A stretch of DNA of 64,000 nucleotides, from contig NZ_JRPB02000004.1 of NCBI RefSeq assembly GCF_000765695.2, positions 1-64,000 of the forward strand, in the 5' to 3' direction. The DNA is from Helicobacter sp. MIT 11-5569. GTDB lineage: Bacteria > Campylobacterota > Campylobacteria > Campylobacterales > Helicobacteraceae. Position 1 is the stretch's first letter; every line of letters starts with the position of its first letter. This document shows positions 53,713 through 62,756 of the stretch, in pieces. Below the pieces are notes generated by a model. That model saw nothing but the letters and a program-made list of their open reading frames with translations, searched no databases and was not told the DNA's origin. The translations under genes and the position numbers were made by a program.

Positions 53713-54834
53713 ATGCAAGCAGTTATTGCGATTAGCTTTGCAGCTTTTATTTTTAACACTTCAGAATTTATCCCCATTGGACTTTTAACACTTATTGCCA
53801 CAGATTTTGGAATCACAGAAGCAAAGGCTGGATTTTTAATGAGCGTTTATGCGTGGGTGGTTGCACTTGCATCGTTACCTTTAATGCTTATGTGCTCACG
53901 TTTTGATTTAAGGCGACTTTTGCTTTTTGTCGTGGGACTTTTTATTTTAAGCCATATTTTTTCTGCTCTTGCAGAAAATTATTGGATGTTAATGATTTCA
54001 AGATTGGGAGTTGCTTGCGCACACGCTTTATTTTGGTCTATTGCTACTCCTATGGCAGTGCGTGCAGCACCAAAAGGCAAAGAGAGCGTGGCAATTAGCT
54101 TTGTGATTGTTGGGACCAGTATAGCTTTGCTTGCAGGGCTTCCTTTAGGACGTATGATAGGTTTATATTTTGGGTGGAGGATTAGTTTTTTAATCATTGG
54201 AATCGTAGCGTTTCTTGTCTTTTTGGTTTTGTTTAAAACTTTACCTAAAATGTCTAGCGGAGGGGCAATTTCTTTGCGTTCTTTGCCACAATTACTAAAA
54301 ACACCAAAACTCTTAAGCGTCTATGGAATCACAATGTGCTTGATAACTGCGCATTTTATTGCATATAGTTATATCGAACCTTTTTTAGCACAAAATGCAA
54401 ATTTTAGCAGAAATGGAATCACAGCAACACTTGTAGTTTTTGGTTCAATGGGAATTTTGGGAGGATATTTATTTTCAAAATACCATGATAAATATAAAGA
54501 TATTTTCTTGACTTTTGCTATTTTTGGAGTTTTTATTGCGCTTTTAAGCTTAAAAATTTCAAGTTTTAATCCTTTGAGTATGGTATTTATTTGTGTGCTT
54601 TGGGGTTTATCTATCACAATGTTTGGGCTTGCTTTTCAAGCAAGAGTGCTACATTTAGTCCCTGTTGGCACTTCTGTTGCTATGTCTATTTTTTCTGGAA
54701 TTTATAATGTTGGAATCGGAAGCGGTGCTTATATTGGTGGTCTTATTACAGAATATTTAAGCGTTGGAAGTGTTGGTTATTTTGGGGCATTTATAGCATT
54801 TTGTGTTTGTGTGTATTATAAAGGATTTAAGTAA
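53713..54834 (+). CDS. MFS efflux transporter (sugar efflux/SotB-like)
   Basis: A major facilitator superfamily exporter of 373 aa with about 12 helices. The start FNTSEFIPIGLLTLIATDFG and the motif LMLMCSRFDLRRLL (motif A-like) resemble the SotB/YdeA/AraJ group; H. pylori HP1185 is similar as I recall. The substrate is unknown. It follows the ahpC terminator and ends in a 180-base gene-free gap before the M23 gene. Confidence 0.78.
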   Translation: MQAVIAISFAAFIFNTSEFIPIGLLTLIATDFGITEAKAGFLMSVYAWVVALASLPLMLMCSRFDLRRLLLFVVGLFILSHIFSALAENYWMLMISRLGVACAHALFWSIATPMAVRAAPKGKESVAISFVIVGTSIALLAGLPLGRMIGLYFGWRISFLIIGIVAFLVFLVLFKTLPKMSSGGAISLRSLPQLLKTPKLLSVYGITMCLITAHFIAYSYIEPFLAQNANFSRNGITATLVVFGSMGILGGYLFSKYHDKYKDIFLTFAIFGVFIALLSLKISSFNPLSMVFICVLWGLSITMFGLAFQARVLHLVPVGTSVAMSIFSGIYNVGIGSGAYIGGLITEYLSVGSVGYFGAFIAFCVCVYYKGFK

Positions 54835-55014
54835 AATCCCTGTGAGATTTTATAGATTAACTAATGTTAATAAGTAATAATATTATTGTAATATTGATGA
54901 TTTATAACTTTTGTGATTAAAACTTTGTAAGTTGTTTGGTTAAAGTCAATTTTTTACCTCCAAATAAGCACTTTTTAGCTAGAATCACAGAAAAATATAC
55001 TTAGAAGGAAAACA

Positions 55015-56463
55015 ATGCAGAATTCTAATATGAGAAATGGTTTTGTGAAAATTTTAAGTTTAATTTTGATTGTTTTGCTAATTGGAGGAGGAATTTTCAC
55101 TCTAACTTCTGATTCTTTTGAAAAAGAAGCACCACAAATTACAATCAAAGATAAAGCGACTTGGAATCTTAAAGATTCTTTTCCTATTGAGATTAGCGAT
55201 AATGTTGCGATTAAAAGTTATAGTGTAGCACTCATCGATAATGGGCAAAAGATTCCACTTGATGCACAACAAATCAATACACAAGATGCGCAGTGTGTGG
55301 CAAAAAATGCAAATCTTTCTCCTTTGGCGCAAAACATTATTACACCCACTCCTATAAAGAGTTTTTGTATTGGAATCCAAAAGCCAGAAGAAGTGAAAAG
55401 TAATGCAAAGTCTATTATGCTTGAAGTGAGTGTAACGGATACAAGCAAATGGAATTTCTTTAAGGGAAATACAACAACACAACAATTCCATATTGCTATT
55501 GATTCTAAAAAACCACAAGTTAGTGTGATTGCAAACTCTTATAAAGTTACACAAGGTGGAAGCGCACTTGTGATTTTTAGTGCAATTGATGAGAATTTAG
55601 AGGATATTACAATCACAAATGGAAATTTAGAATTTAAAGCACAACCATTTTATAAAGACGGGTTTTATATTTCTTTAATTGCATGGTCAAAATTTCATGA
55701 TAATTTCACTCCAAAAATTATTGCTAAAGATAGCGCGGGAAATGTAAGTATTGCTCCTATTGGCTATTTTCAACAAAAGAAACAATATAAGGATTCTACG
55801 ATTCCACTTACAGATTCTTTTATTGATGGCAAGATTTCAGCTCTTGTAGAGGAGATTGGTGAGAGAAGTTTAGATGAATTTGAAAATAAAGTAGAAGTGT
55901 TTCGCTATATTAATGAGATTGTGCGTCAGCAGAGTTTTGATAGAATCTTTAAGGCTTCATCAACATTTGATGTAGAATCGCAAGTGGAAGATTTTGTGAT
56001 TAAGCCTTTTTCTCCTTTAAGAAATGGGGCAGTTATGGCGAGCTTTGGGGATCACCGCACTTTTACCTATCAAGGAGAGAATGTGAGTGAGTCCAATCAT
56101 ATGGGGTTAGACTTAGCAAGCATCAAGCAAGCTCCTGTGATTTTGAATAATCCGGGTGTTGTAACACTTAATGAGTTTGTAGGAATTGATGGTAATAGTG
56201 TTGTGGTGTATCATGGGCTTGGGCTTTCCACATTGTATGCGCATTTAACGACTTCAAATGTTGATGTTGGCGATGTGTTGGATTCTAATAGTGTGATTGC
56301 AAACACAGGTAACACGGGATTAGCACTTGGAGACCATTTGCATTTTAGTGTATTAGTGCAAGGCTATGAAGTGTGGAATGCAGAGTGGATGGACGCAAAT
56401 TGGATTAAACTTAATATTACTGGTGTGATTGCTGAAGCAAAGGAAATTATTGATAAAATTTAA
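55015..56463 (+). CDS. M23-family peptidoglycan endopeptidase
   Basis: A 482-aa membrane-anchored or secreted LytM-type protein: one N-terminal helix (about residues 12-34), a long beta-rich region with Ig-like patterns, and a C-terminal M23 domain with zinc ligands in NHMGLDLAS (about residues 361-366) and HLHFSV (about 441-443). Such proteins cut crosslinks in peptidoglycan and shape the cell. It leads a run with minC and lpxC, as an M23 gene does in H. pylori next to minC-lpxC. Confidence 0.85.
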   Translation: MQNSNMRNGFVKILSLILIVLLIGGGIFTLTSDSFEKEAPQITIKDKATWNLKDSFPIEISDNVAIKSYSVALIDNGQKIPLDAQQINTQDAQCVAKNANLSPLAQNIITPTPIKSFCIGIQKPEEVKSNAKSIMLEVSVTDTSKWNFFKGNTTTQQFHIAIDSKKPQVSVIANSYKVTQGGSALVIFSAIDENLEDITITNGNLEFKAQPFYKDGFYISLIAWSKFHDNFTPKIIAKDSAGNVSIAPIGYFQQKKQYKDSTIPLTDSFIDGKISALVEEIGERSLDEFENKVEVFRYINEIVRQQSFDRIFKASSTFDVESQVEDFVIKPFSPLRNGAVMASFGDHRTFTYQGENVSESNHMGLDLASIKQAPVILNNPGVVTLNEFVGIDGNSVVVYHGLGLSTLYAHLTTSNVDVGDVLDSNSVIANTGNTGLALGDHLHFSVLVQGYEVWNAEWMDANWIKLNITGVIAEAKEIIDKI

Positions 56464-56472
56464 GGGAATAAA

Positions 56473-57090
56473 ATGGTAAAAACGAGGCAGAAGAATTTTC
56501 GCGCATTTATTTTTGTAGAGGGTGAAGCGCAAGAAACTATTGCTTACATTGATAAAAATTTAAGTTTTTTGCAGAGTCTTTTGCTAGTTTTTACTTATCC
56601 TTTAAACGGAGATTACACGCCTTTGTATGAGTATTTAGTTAATAAAAACTTAAACTTTATGCAGTCTGAAAATAAAGGAAGTTTGGGGCTAGATACCAAA
56701 GCGCAAAATGCTATAAATAGTGCTGAAATAAAACACCAAAATGCAGAATCTAAAAATGCAGAATCCCAAAATACAAATTTGCAAGAAAAAATAACTACAT
56801 TAGTTTTGCACCGCACAATTCGTAGTGGAGAGGAGATTATCACAAAAGGAGATTTAACAATCTTTGGCAGAATCAATAGCGGTGCGCATATTCAAAGTGG
56901 TGGTAATGTGCAAATTTTTGGCAAAATTGATGGAAATGTGTTTTGTGATGGAGAATATATGATTTTAGGATATGTTGGGGAAGGAAATGTTTTATTACAA
57001 GGAGAAATCGTGGATAAAGAACTGATAAAGTATCCACGTAATAAAATTTATAAAAAACAAGATTCCATTGTTGTAGAGGAATTACAATGA
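56473..57090 (+). CDS. minC: Septum-site determining protein MinC
   Basis: An inhibitor of FtsZ assembly away from midcell. The 205-aa protein ends with the beta-helical MinC C-terminal domain: [20 protein letters not shown], then [19 protein letters not shown]. The N-terminal half is divergent, with a Gln/Asn-rich linker. Its end overlaps lpxC by four bases. MinC followed by lpxC is the H. pylori order. Confidence 0.9.
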   Translation: MVKTRQKNFRAFIFVEGEAQETIAYIDKNLSFLQSLLLVFTYPLNGDYTPLYEYLVNKNLNFMQSENKGSLGLDTKAQNAINSAEIKHQNAESKNAESQNTNLQEKITTLVLHRTIRSGEEIITKGDLTIFGRINSGAHIQSGGNVQIFGKIDGNVFCDGEYMILGYVGEGNVLLQGEIVDKELIKYPRNKIYKKQDSIVVEELQ

Positions 57091-57974
57091 AACAGCAAAC
57101 CATAGCAAAAAAAGTAGAATTAGTCGGAATCGGGCTGCACAAAGGTGTTCCTGTGAAAATGATGCTTGAGCCATTAGATGAAAATTGTGGAATCCATTTT
57201 TATCGTAATGATGTGGGTGTTAGTATTCCCTTAAAACCAGAAAGTGTTGTGGATACGACAATGGCAACTGTGATTGCAAAAGATGGGCATAAAGTTTCTA
57301 CGATTGAGCATTTGCTCTCTGCAATCCACGCCTATGGAATTGATAATCTTAAAATTACTCTTGATAATGAAGAAGTGCCAATTATGGACGGCAGCAGTAT
57401 TGGGTATTGTATGCTTTTGGAAGAAGCTGGGATAATCAAGCAAAATGCAGCAAAAAAGATTCTAAAAATTAAAGCACCTATTGAAGTTAAAGATAGTGAT
57501 AAGTTTGTGCGCTTTGAGCCAAATGAACATTGTGTCTTTGATTTTTCGATACATTTTCCTCACCCAGCAATTGGCACACAGAAATATAAGTTTAATTTCT
57601 CTACGAAAAATTATAAAGAAGAAATTGCGCGTGCTAGAACTTTTGGTTTTTTAAGTGAAGTGCAGTATTTGCGCTCTATCGGGCTTGCGCTTGGCGGGTC
57701 TTTAGAAAACGCGATTGTGCTTGATGAATCTAGCATTTTAAATAAAGATGGTCTGCGCTATAAAGAAGAGTTTGTGCGCCATAAGATTTTAGATGCTATA
57801 GGCGATATGGCTTTGCTTGGGATTCCACTTCTTGGAGCATACGTATCTTATGCTGGAAGCCATAAACTTAATCATTTGCTAACTAAAAAACTCTTTGAAG
57901 ATAGCAATGCGTATGAGATTTTAGAGAGTGAAGAGGCGCAACAAGTCTATGAATACGCCTTGCAAAATGCATAA
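57087..57974 (+). CDS. lpxC: UDP-3-O-acyl-N-acetylglucosamine deacetylase
   Basis: The committed step of lipid A synthesis, a zinc deacetylase. The 295-aa protein has the zinc ligand motif [39 protein letters not shown] and the general-base region AGSHKLNH. The ATG overlaps the minC stop (ATGA). The end overlaps the next gene. Confidence 0.97.
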   Translation: MKQQTIAKKVELVGIGLHKGVPVKMMLEPLDENCGIHFYRNDVGVSIPLKPESVVDTTMATVIAKDGHKVSTIEHLLSAIHAYGIDNLKITLDNEEVPIMDGSSIGYCMLLEEAGIIKQNAAKKILKIKAPIEVKDSDKFVRFEPNEHCVFDFSIHFPHPAIGTQKYKFNFSTKNYKEEIARARTFGFLSEVQYLRSIGLALGGSLENAIVLDESSILNKDGLRYKEEFVRHKILDAIGDMALLGIPLLGAYVSYAGSHKLNHLLTKKLFEDSNAYEILESEEAQQVYEYALQNA

Positions 57975-58455
57975 AATTTTAATTTTGCCAAATGTTGCAG
58001 GAAAGCCAACTTTAGTTGGTGTATATGATGAATCTCTTGTTTTGCGTTTAGAGTGTAGTATCACGCTTCCTATTAGCGATGGTTTAGTGCCTAAATTTAT
58101 GGAACTACAAAAACAAGGGATAGAATTTGATACTCTATATTTTGTGCGTGGTCCAGGGAGTTTTATGGCGTTAAAATTAATTTATCTTTTTGCTAAAACT
58201 TTAGAAATTGCAAAAGGGATTAAGCTTTATGCAGCACATGCTTTTCATTTTAACAAAAGCACTCCTATTAAAGCTTATGGAAATTGCTATTTTGTGCGAG
58301 AAGATAATGTGGAAGTGGAGAATAACACATATGGAATCGCAATTAAAAATTATGATACGCTTCCTAAACTTGAGCCTTTTTCTCTGCCTGAAGTTTTAGA
58401 TACAAGTTTGTTTGATACAAATTTAAAACCTTTATATTTATTACCTCCTGTTTAA
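57967..58455 (+). CDS. TsaB-like protein
   Basis: A 162-aa protein with the segment [20 protein letters not shown], which resembles the GPGSFTGLR motif of TsaB, the partner of TsaD in making threonylcarbamoyl-adenosine in tRNA. The protein is short and lacks the usual N-terminal AIDTS. The equivalent H. pylori gene next to lpxC is annotated as unknown. I place the start at ATG 57967, overlapping the lpxC stop; ATG 57949 is an alternative. Its role as true TsaB is probable but not proven. Confidence 0.6.
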   Translation: MHKILILPNVAGKPTLVGVYDESLVLRLECSITLPISDGLVPKFMELQKQGIEFDTLYFVRGPGSFMALKLIYLFAKTLEIAKGIKLYAAHAFHFNKSTPIKAYGNCYFVREDNVEVENNTYGIAIKNYDTLPKLEPFSLPEVLDTSLFDTNLKPLYLLPPV

Positions 58456-58461
58456 GGCGTA

Positions 58462-59406
58462 ATGATGAATACTGCAAATTTTCCCCATAATTGTTTGATT
58501 GATACAAATACACAAAAACCCAAAATGAGCATTCAACGCAAAGCAACAATAGTTTCAAGCTCGGTTGCTTGCGTGTTAATTGTAGTAAAGTTTATTGCTG
58601 GAATTTTAAGTGGTTCTGTGGCGATTCTTGCAAGTGCGATTGACTCGCTACTAGACTTATCTGCGTCTTTGTTTAATTTATATGCAATTACAAAAGCAGA
58701 AAAGCCAGCGGATTTGAAGTTTAATTATGGAAGAGGAAAGATAGAATCTCTCGCGGCTGTGATTGAAGGCAGTGTAATTTTAGTTTCTGGAATCTTTATT
58801 TTATATCAATCTTTTAAAAAAATTATCTTTGGTAGCGAGTTAGCGCGCATTGATTTATCCTTATATGTAATGATTTTTTCATTGATTTTAACAACTGCAC
58901 TTGTTTTGTATTTAAGTTATGTTGCAAAAAAGAGTAAAAATTTAGTGATAAAAGCCGATGCTTTGCACTATAAAACAGATATTTTAAGTAATGCAGCTGT
59001 GCTTATGGCATTACTGCTTGTTAAGGTTACCGGATTTAGTAGCATTGATGCACTTTTTGGAATCGCGATTGGGCTATATGTCGTGTATTCTGCATTTGGA
59101 TTGCTAAAAGAGGGTGTATTAGTTTTGCTAGATAGGGCATTAGATGATGAAAAACTCAATGCGATTAAGGAAATTTTGGATTCTGAAAAGCAAGTGGAAA
59201 GTTACCATGATTTAAAAACGCGTCAAAGCGGAAATACAAATTTTGTGGAGGTGCATTTAGTTTTTAATTCAAGGATTTTGCTAAGAGATGCGCATGATAT
59301 TGCAGATTCTATTGAGTGCAAAATCCAAAGTTTAGAAGGGAATTGGATTGTGATTACGCATCTTGACCCTTATGATGATGAGGGGTCTCAAGCATGCAGT
59401 ATTTGA
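58462..59406 (+). CDS. Cation diffusion facilitator (zinc/iron exporter)
   Basis: A 314-aa FieF/CDF-type transporter that exports divalent metal in exchange for protons. It has six membrane helices, the metal site DSLLDLSASLFN (Asp-x3-Asp) in helix 2 and HYKTDILSNAAVL (His-x3-Asp) in helix 5, plus a C-terminal cytosolic metal-binding domain (VEVHLVFN, HDIADSIE). It overlaps the AAA ATPase gene by 13 bases. The metal is not predictable by eye. Confidence 0.9.
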   Translation: MMNTANFPHNCLIDTNTQKPKMSIQRKATIVSSSVACVLIVVKFIAGILSGSVAILASAIDSLLDLSASLFNLYAITKAEKPADLKFNYGRGKIESLAAVIEGSVILVSGIFILYQSFKKIIFGSELARIDLSLYVMIFSLILTTALVLYLSYVAKKSKNLVIKADALHYKTDILSNAAVLMALLLVKVTGFSSIDALFGIAIGLYVVYSAFGLLKEGVLVLLDRALDDEKLNAIKEILDSEKQVESYHDLKTRQSGNTNFVEVHLVFNSRILLRDAHDIADSIECKIQSLEGNWIVITHLDPYDDEGSQACSI

Positions 59407-61121
59407 TTGATTTTTTGCAAATCAATAATATTGATAAGGCAAAAATTTATCCATTTTTAAAATGCAGCAAAGATGAGGCGTTAATTTTACACCATTTATG
59501 CACAGAATTTTTAAAAGGTAACCAGATAACTTGTCTTGAAGCAATTAATGCAGTTTTTACACCAAAAAATGAAATCGAAGCACTAAAATATTTGCCTTGT
59601 TTTAAGAATCTTTTAGACGCGGGTTGGATTGTGCAACATGTTTTTTCAAAAAACCTAAGTCAAGAAGAGCTTTTATTAGAATTATTAGATGTAACAATTT
59701 GCCTAAGCACAAGTTTTTTAAAACTTCTTGAAAAGGGTGGAATTAATCCAAAGTTACCCAAAATCACCCCTTACAGAGACCATTTAGAGTATTTAAAAGA
59801 CCAATTTACTTGTATTGAGTTATTGCATGGTTTAAGCCCGCACAAAAAAGATAATCATGTTTCTCCGCTTTTGAAAAAAAGAATGCAGAAATATGAGCTT
59901 TTGCAAAATAGGATTCAAGAGCGTTTGAAGCTAACAAAAGAAAAGCTAAATTTGGAGAGTTTGTTTAAAGAGTTTAATCTCAATGCGCAAGAAAGAATCA
60001 TTTTTACAGCCCTTGTAAGAGAAGAATATCTTGGAAAAGAAAGTGAAGGCAGAGAGCTTAATACTTTGATTGATTTAGTGAGCATGAATGATTATGAGAG
60101 AATGAAAAATCGTTCGCTTTTAAATGATAGAAGTCGCTTGGTAGAAAAAGGATTAGTCGATTATGATGAGATTTTAAATTCTTTTGGCTGGGTGAGTCGG
60201 ATATTTTTTATTCCTGATACGATTTTAAAGAAAATCACACATCCTCAAAGTCATAGCAAAAAAGAATATGTTAGCTTTGAAATGTTGGTTGAAGAGCAAG
60301 AAATTTTTGAGTTTGTGCGTCCTAAAGTTACGCTAAATGAAGTTGTGTTGAGCACAAGCACAAGAAATACGCTTGAAGTTTTGCTGCAACAAATGGACTC
60401 CAAAGTCTTGCAACGTTTAAAAGATTGGGGGATTAAGGATAAAAAACGTGGCATTGATGCAAAGATTATTTTCTATGGTGCAGCTGGGACAGGCAAAACA
60501 ATGACAGCACTTGCACTTGCAAAGTCGCTTAAAAAGCCTGTGCTTAGCTTTGATTGTTCTAAGATTTTATCAATGTATGTGGGCGAGAGTGAAAAAAATG
60601 TGCGTAAAATTTTTGACTCTTATAAAGAGCTTTGTGCAACTTCTAAACAAACTCCTATTTTGCTTTTAGATGAAGCAGACCAGTTTTTAAGCACGCGCAC
60701 GACAAGTGGAAGTGGAGCGGATAAAATGCACAATCAAATGCAAAATATTTTTTTAGAGCAAATTGAAAAATTTGATGGAATCTTGATTGCAACAACAAAT
60801 TTACTTGAAACATTAGATACTGCTTTTTCTAGGAGATTCAATTATAAGATTGAGTTTAAAAAGCCAAATTTTGAAGAGCGTGTGTGTTTATGGGAAAAGC
60901 TTTTACCTAAAAATGCTCCTTATGCTAAAGATTTTAGTATGAAAAAATTAGCAGAGTTCGCATTAAGTGGCGGACAAATTGCATTAGTGGTAAAAAATAC
61001 AGCTTATAAGGTTGCAAGCACTAAGAATCCTGAGTTTAACACGCAGAGCTTTTTAGATGAAATCCAAAGAGAGTTAAAGTCAAATTTCGATGGAGCGCGC
61101 GAAATGGGATTCCATATTTAA
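59394..61121 (+). CDS. AAA-family ATPase with long helical N-terminal region
   Basis: A 575-aa protein. The first 320 residues are mostly helical with no recognised domain. The C-terminal AAA module has Walker A GAAGTGKT (about 362-369), Walker B LLLDEADQF (about 423-431) and an arginine-finger region AFSRRFNYKI. AAA proteins of this shape, related to CDC48/ClpX-like remodelers, are found across Campylobacter and Helicobacter. It is translationally linked to the CDF transporter gene. The partner or substrate is unknown. Confidence 0.75.
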   Translation: MQYLIDFLQINNIDKAKIYPFLKCSKDEALILHHLCTEFLKGNQITCLEAINAVFTPKNEIEALKYLPCFKNLLDAGWIVQHVFSKNLSQEELLLELLDVTICLSTSFLKLLEKGGINPKLPKITPYRDHLEYLKDQFTCIELLHGLSPHKKDNHVSPLLKKRMQKYELLQNRIQERLKLTKEKLNLESLFKEFNLNAQERIIFTALVREEYLGKESEGRELNTLIDLVSMNDYERMKNRSLLNDRSRLVEKGLVDYDEILNSFGWVSRIFFIPDTILKKITHPQSHSKKEYVSFEMLVEEQEIFEFVRPKVTLNEVVLSTSTRNTLEVLLQQMDSKVLQRLKDWGIKDKKRGIDAKIIFYGAAGTGKTMTALALAKSLKKPVLSFDCSKILSMYVGESEKNVRKIFDSYKELCATSKQTPILLLDEADQFLSTRTTSGSGADKMHNQMQNIFLEQIEKFDGILIATTNLLETLDTAFSRRFNYKIEFKKPNFEERVCLWEKLLPKNAPYAKDFSMKKLAEFALSGGQIALVVKNTAYKVASTKNPEFNTQSFLDEIQRELKSNFDGAREMGFHI

Positions 61122-61156
61122 TATGTTATAATTCTGAAAACTATAAAAGGAATGTT

Positions 61157-62602
61157 ATGGCAAAGGCAAAAAGTCAAGCAAAAGCACAAACACAAAAGCC
61201 AGCAAAAAAAACAAGTGAAAGCACGAAAGCTCAAGCTGCCAAAAAGGTAAAAAATACAAACAAAAAAGTAGGAATCGTAATTCCTGTTTATAATACTCCT
61301 GTTGATTTTTATAAAGAGTGTTTAGAGAGTGTAATTCATCAAAAATACAAAGATTTAGAGATTGTTCTTGTGCATGATGGAAATCATGAGCCTTGTGTAG
61401 AAGTTTCTTTGGAATATGCTAGAAAAGATGCGCGTATTACTGTGATTGTAAAGCCTTTTAATGAAGGTGTTTCTATTGCAAGAAATATCGGTATGGATTA
61501 TTTTAGCGGTGTCTATGAAATTAAAGAAGCAAATGTAGAAAATGGATTAGTTTTTTATGGAATCAGCAATGAAAATCCCTATCAAATTGGTGTCATTTAT
61601 AAAAAACAAGAGGGAATTTTGAGTAGAGAGCTTTTAACACCAAGTGAGATTGACTATATTTATTTCCTTGATTCTGATGATTGCTGTAAGTTAGATTTGA
61701 TAGATAAGTGTGTGCAAAAAGCAGAAGGAATGGATATTGTTTGGTTTGGTTTTGAAAAGATTGTTGAAAAAGGCGCAGAAGAGATTGCCGCACATGTAAA
61801 AAATTTAGATATTTTACACACGTCTCGTAAAATAAGCACAAAAGATTGGTTGCAAGATGCAAAAGAAAGAAATTGTGCTAGCATTATTTATATGTGGCAA
61901 GTTTTCATTGATTTTAAATTTTTACAAAACACTAAATTACGCTTTTTAAATCAGGTAATGCGAGAGGATAATCTCTTTGGTGTGTGCTTATTGCTACAAT
62001 GTAAAAATATGTATATCTTAGCAGAAGAATTAATTTATTATAGAATAAGAATCGGAGGAGAAACATATTGTTCTGAAGACGTTGAAAATATATTTTTACC
62101 GGGTTTTTTACGTCCGCTTGTTGAAGCGTTTGGGGGAGATTTAGTTGTAGCAAGAAAATTCTATGTATCACTTAGCTGGTTTATTCAAAAGTTATATTTT
62201 TTCGATATTATCAAGCGGCATTTAGATGAACCTAATATTGAAATTTTAATTGGCGGAATGTTGAATCGTTATAGCAGTGAATCATTGAGTTTTATGCACA
62301 CTCCATTTAGAATGAATATGGATTATTATTTTGGAATCTGTTTTAATATCTTTTTGAGCTGCATTGAAGAGTTGCCAAATTATAATCCTTATTATCGTCC
62401 TTTTGATAAGATTGCAGAATATTTAAATTCTGCAAATCAAAAGCGCATTGAAGAAGTTAGATTATTAAAAGAAGTTCTATTCTTGGAAAATAGGATTATT
62501 GTCGAGAAAAATAACATTATTAATGAGCTTTTAGGAAGAGTAAAAGAGCTAGAAGTAGAAAACAAAAGACTACATGGTAAGGTTAAAAAGGATAAAAATT
62601 AA
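61157..62602 (+). CDS. Family 2 glycosyltransferase with Lys/Ala-rich N-terminus
   Basis: A GT-A fold glycosyltransferase of 481 aa. The catalytic domain starts KVGIVIPVYNTPVDFYKECL, with VHDG for the first Asp and YFLDSDD as the DXD motif. The N-terminal 38 residues are a low-complexity Lys/Ala/Gln stretch (MAKAKSQAKAQTQKPAKK) that may bind acidic polymers or the membrane. The C-terminal 50 residues form a coiled coil. It probably adds sugars to lipooligosaccharide, capsule or protein; the acceptor is unknown. Confidence 0.82.
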   Translation: MAKAKSQAKAQTQKPAKKTSESTKAQAAKKVKNTNKKVGIVIPVYNTPVDFYKECLESVIHQKYKDLEIVLVHDGNHEPCVEVSLEYARKDARITVIVKPFNEGVSIARNIGMDYFSGVYEIKEANVENGLVFYGISNENPYQIGVIYKKQEGILSRELLTPSEIDYIYFLDSDDCCKLDLIDKCVQKAEGMDIVWFGFEKIVEKGAEEIAAHVKNLDILHTSRKISTKDWLQDAKERNCASIIYMWQVFIDFKFLQNTKLRFLNQVMREDNLFGVCLLLQCKNMYILAEELIYYRIRIGGETYCSEDVENIFLPGFLRPLVEAFGGDLVVARKFYVSLSWFIQKLYFFDIIKRHLDEPNIEILIGGMLNRYSSESLSFMHTPFRMNMDYYFGICFNIFLSCIEELPNYNPYYRPFDKIAEYLNSANQKRIEEVRLLKEVLFLENRIIVEKNNIINELLGRVKELEVENKRLHGKVKKDKN

Positions 62603-62720
62603 GGAATAAAAATGTGAGGTGAAACTGTGTTGTATTGTGAGGCGCGTTAGGCTTTTTGTCAAGAATGTGTTTTCGCAAAGGGTGCTGAAATTTTTTGTTA
62701 TTTTTTGCTTTCAAATGTGG

Positions 62721-62726
62721 TAGAAT
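62721..62726 (+). promoter_or_regulatory. -10 box for the NSS transporter gene
   Basis: TAGAAT in an AT-rich context about 31 bases before the ATG at 62757, in the 154-base gap after the glycosyltransferase gene. Confidence 0.35.
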
Positions 62727-62756
62727 CTTAAATTACTTTGAAAAATAGGCGGTATT

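Noticed and set aside
54876-54887. AATAATATTATT palindrome before the M23 gene as Fur box
   Set aside because: In such AT-rich DNA a 12-base palindrome arises easily, there is no centre base as in the usual Fur box, and the downstream gene is not an iron gene.
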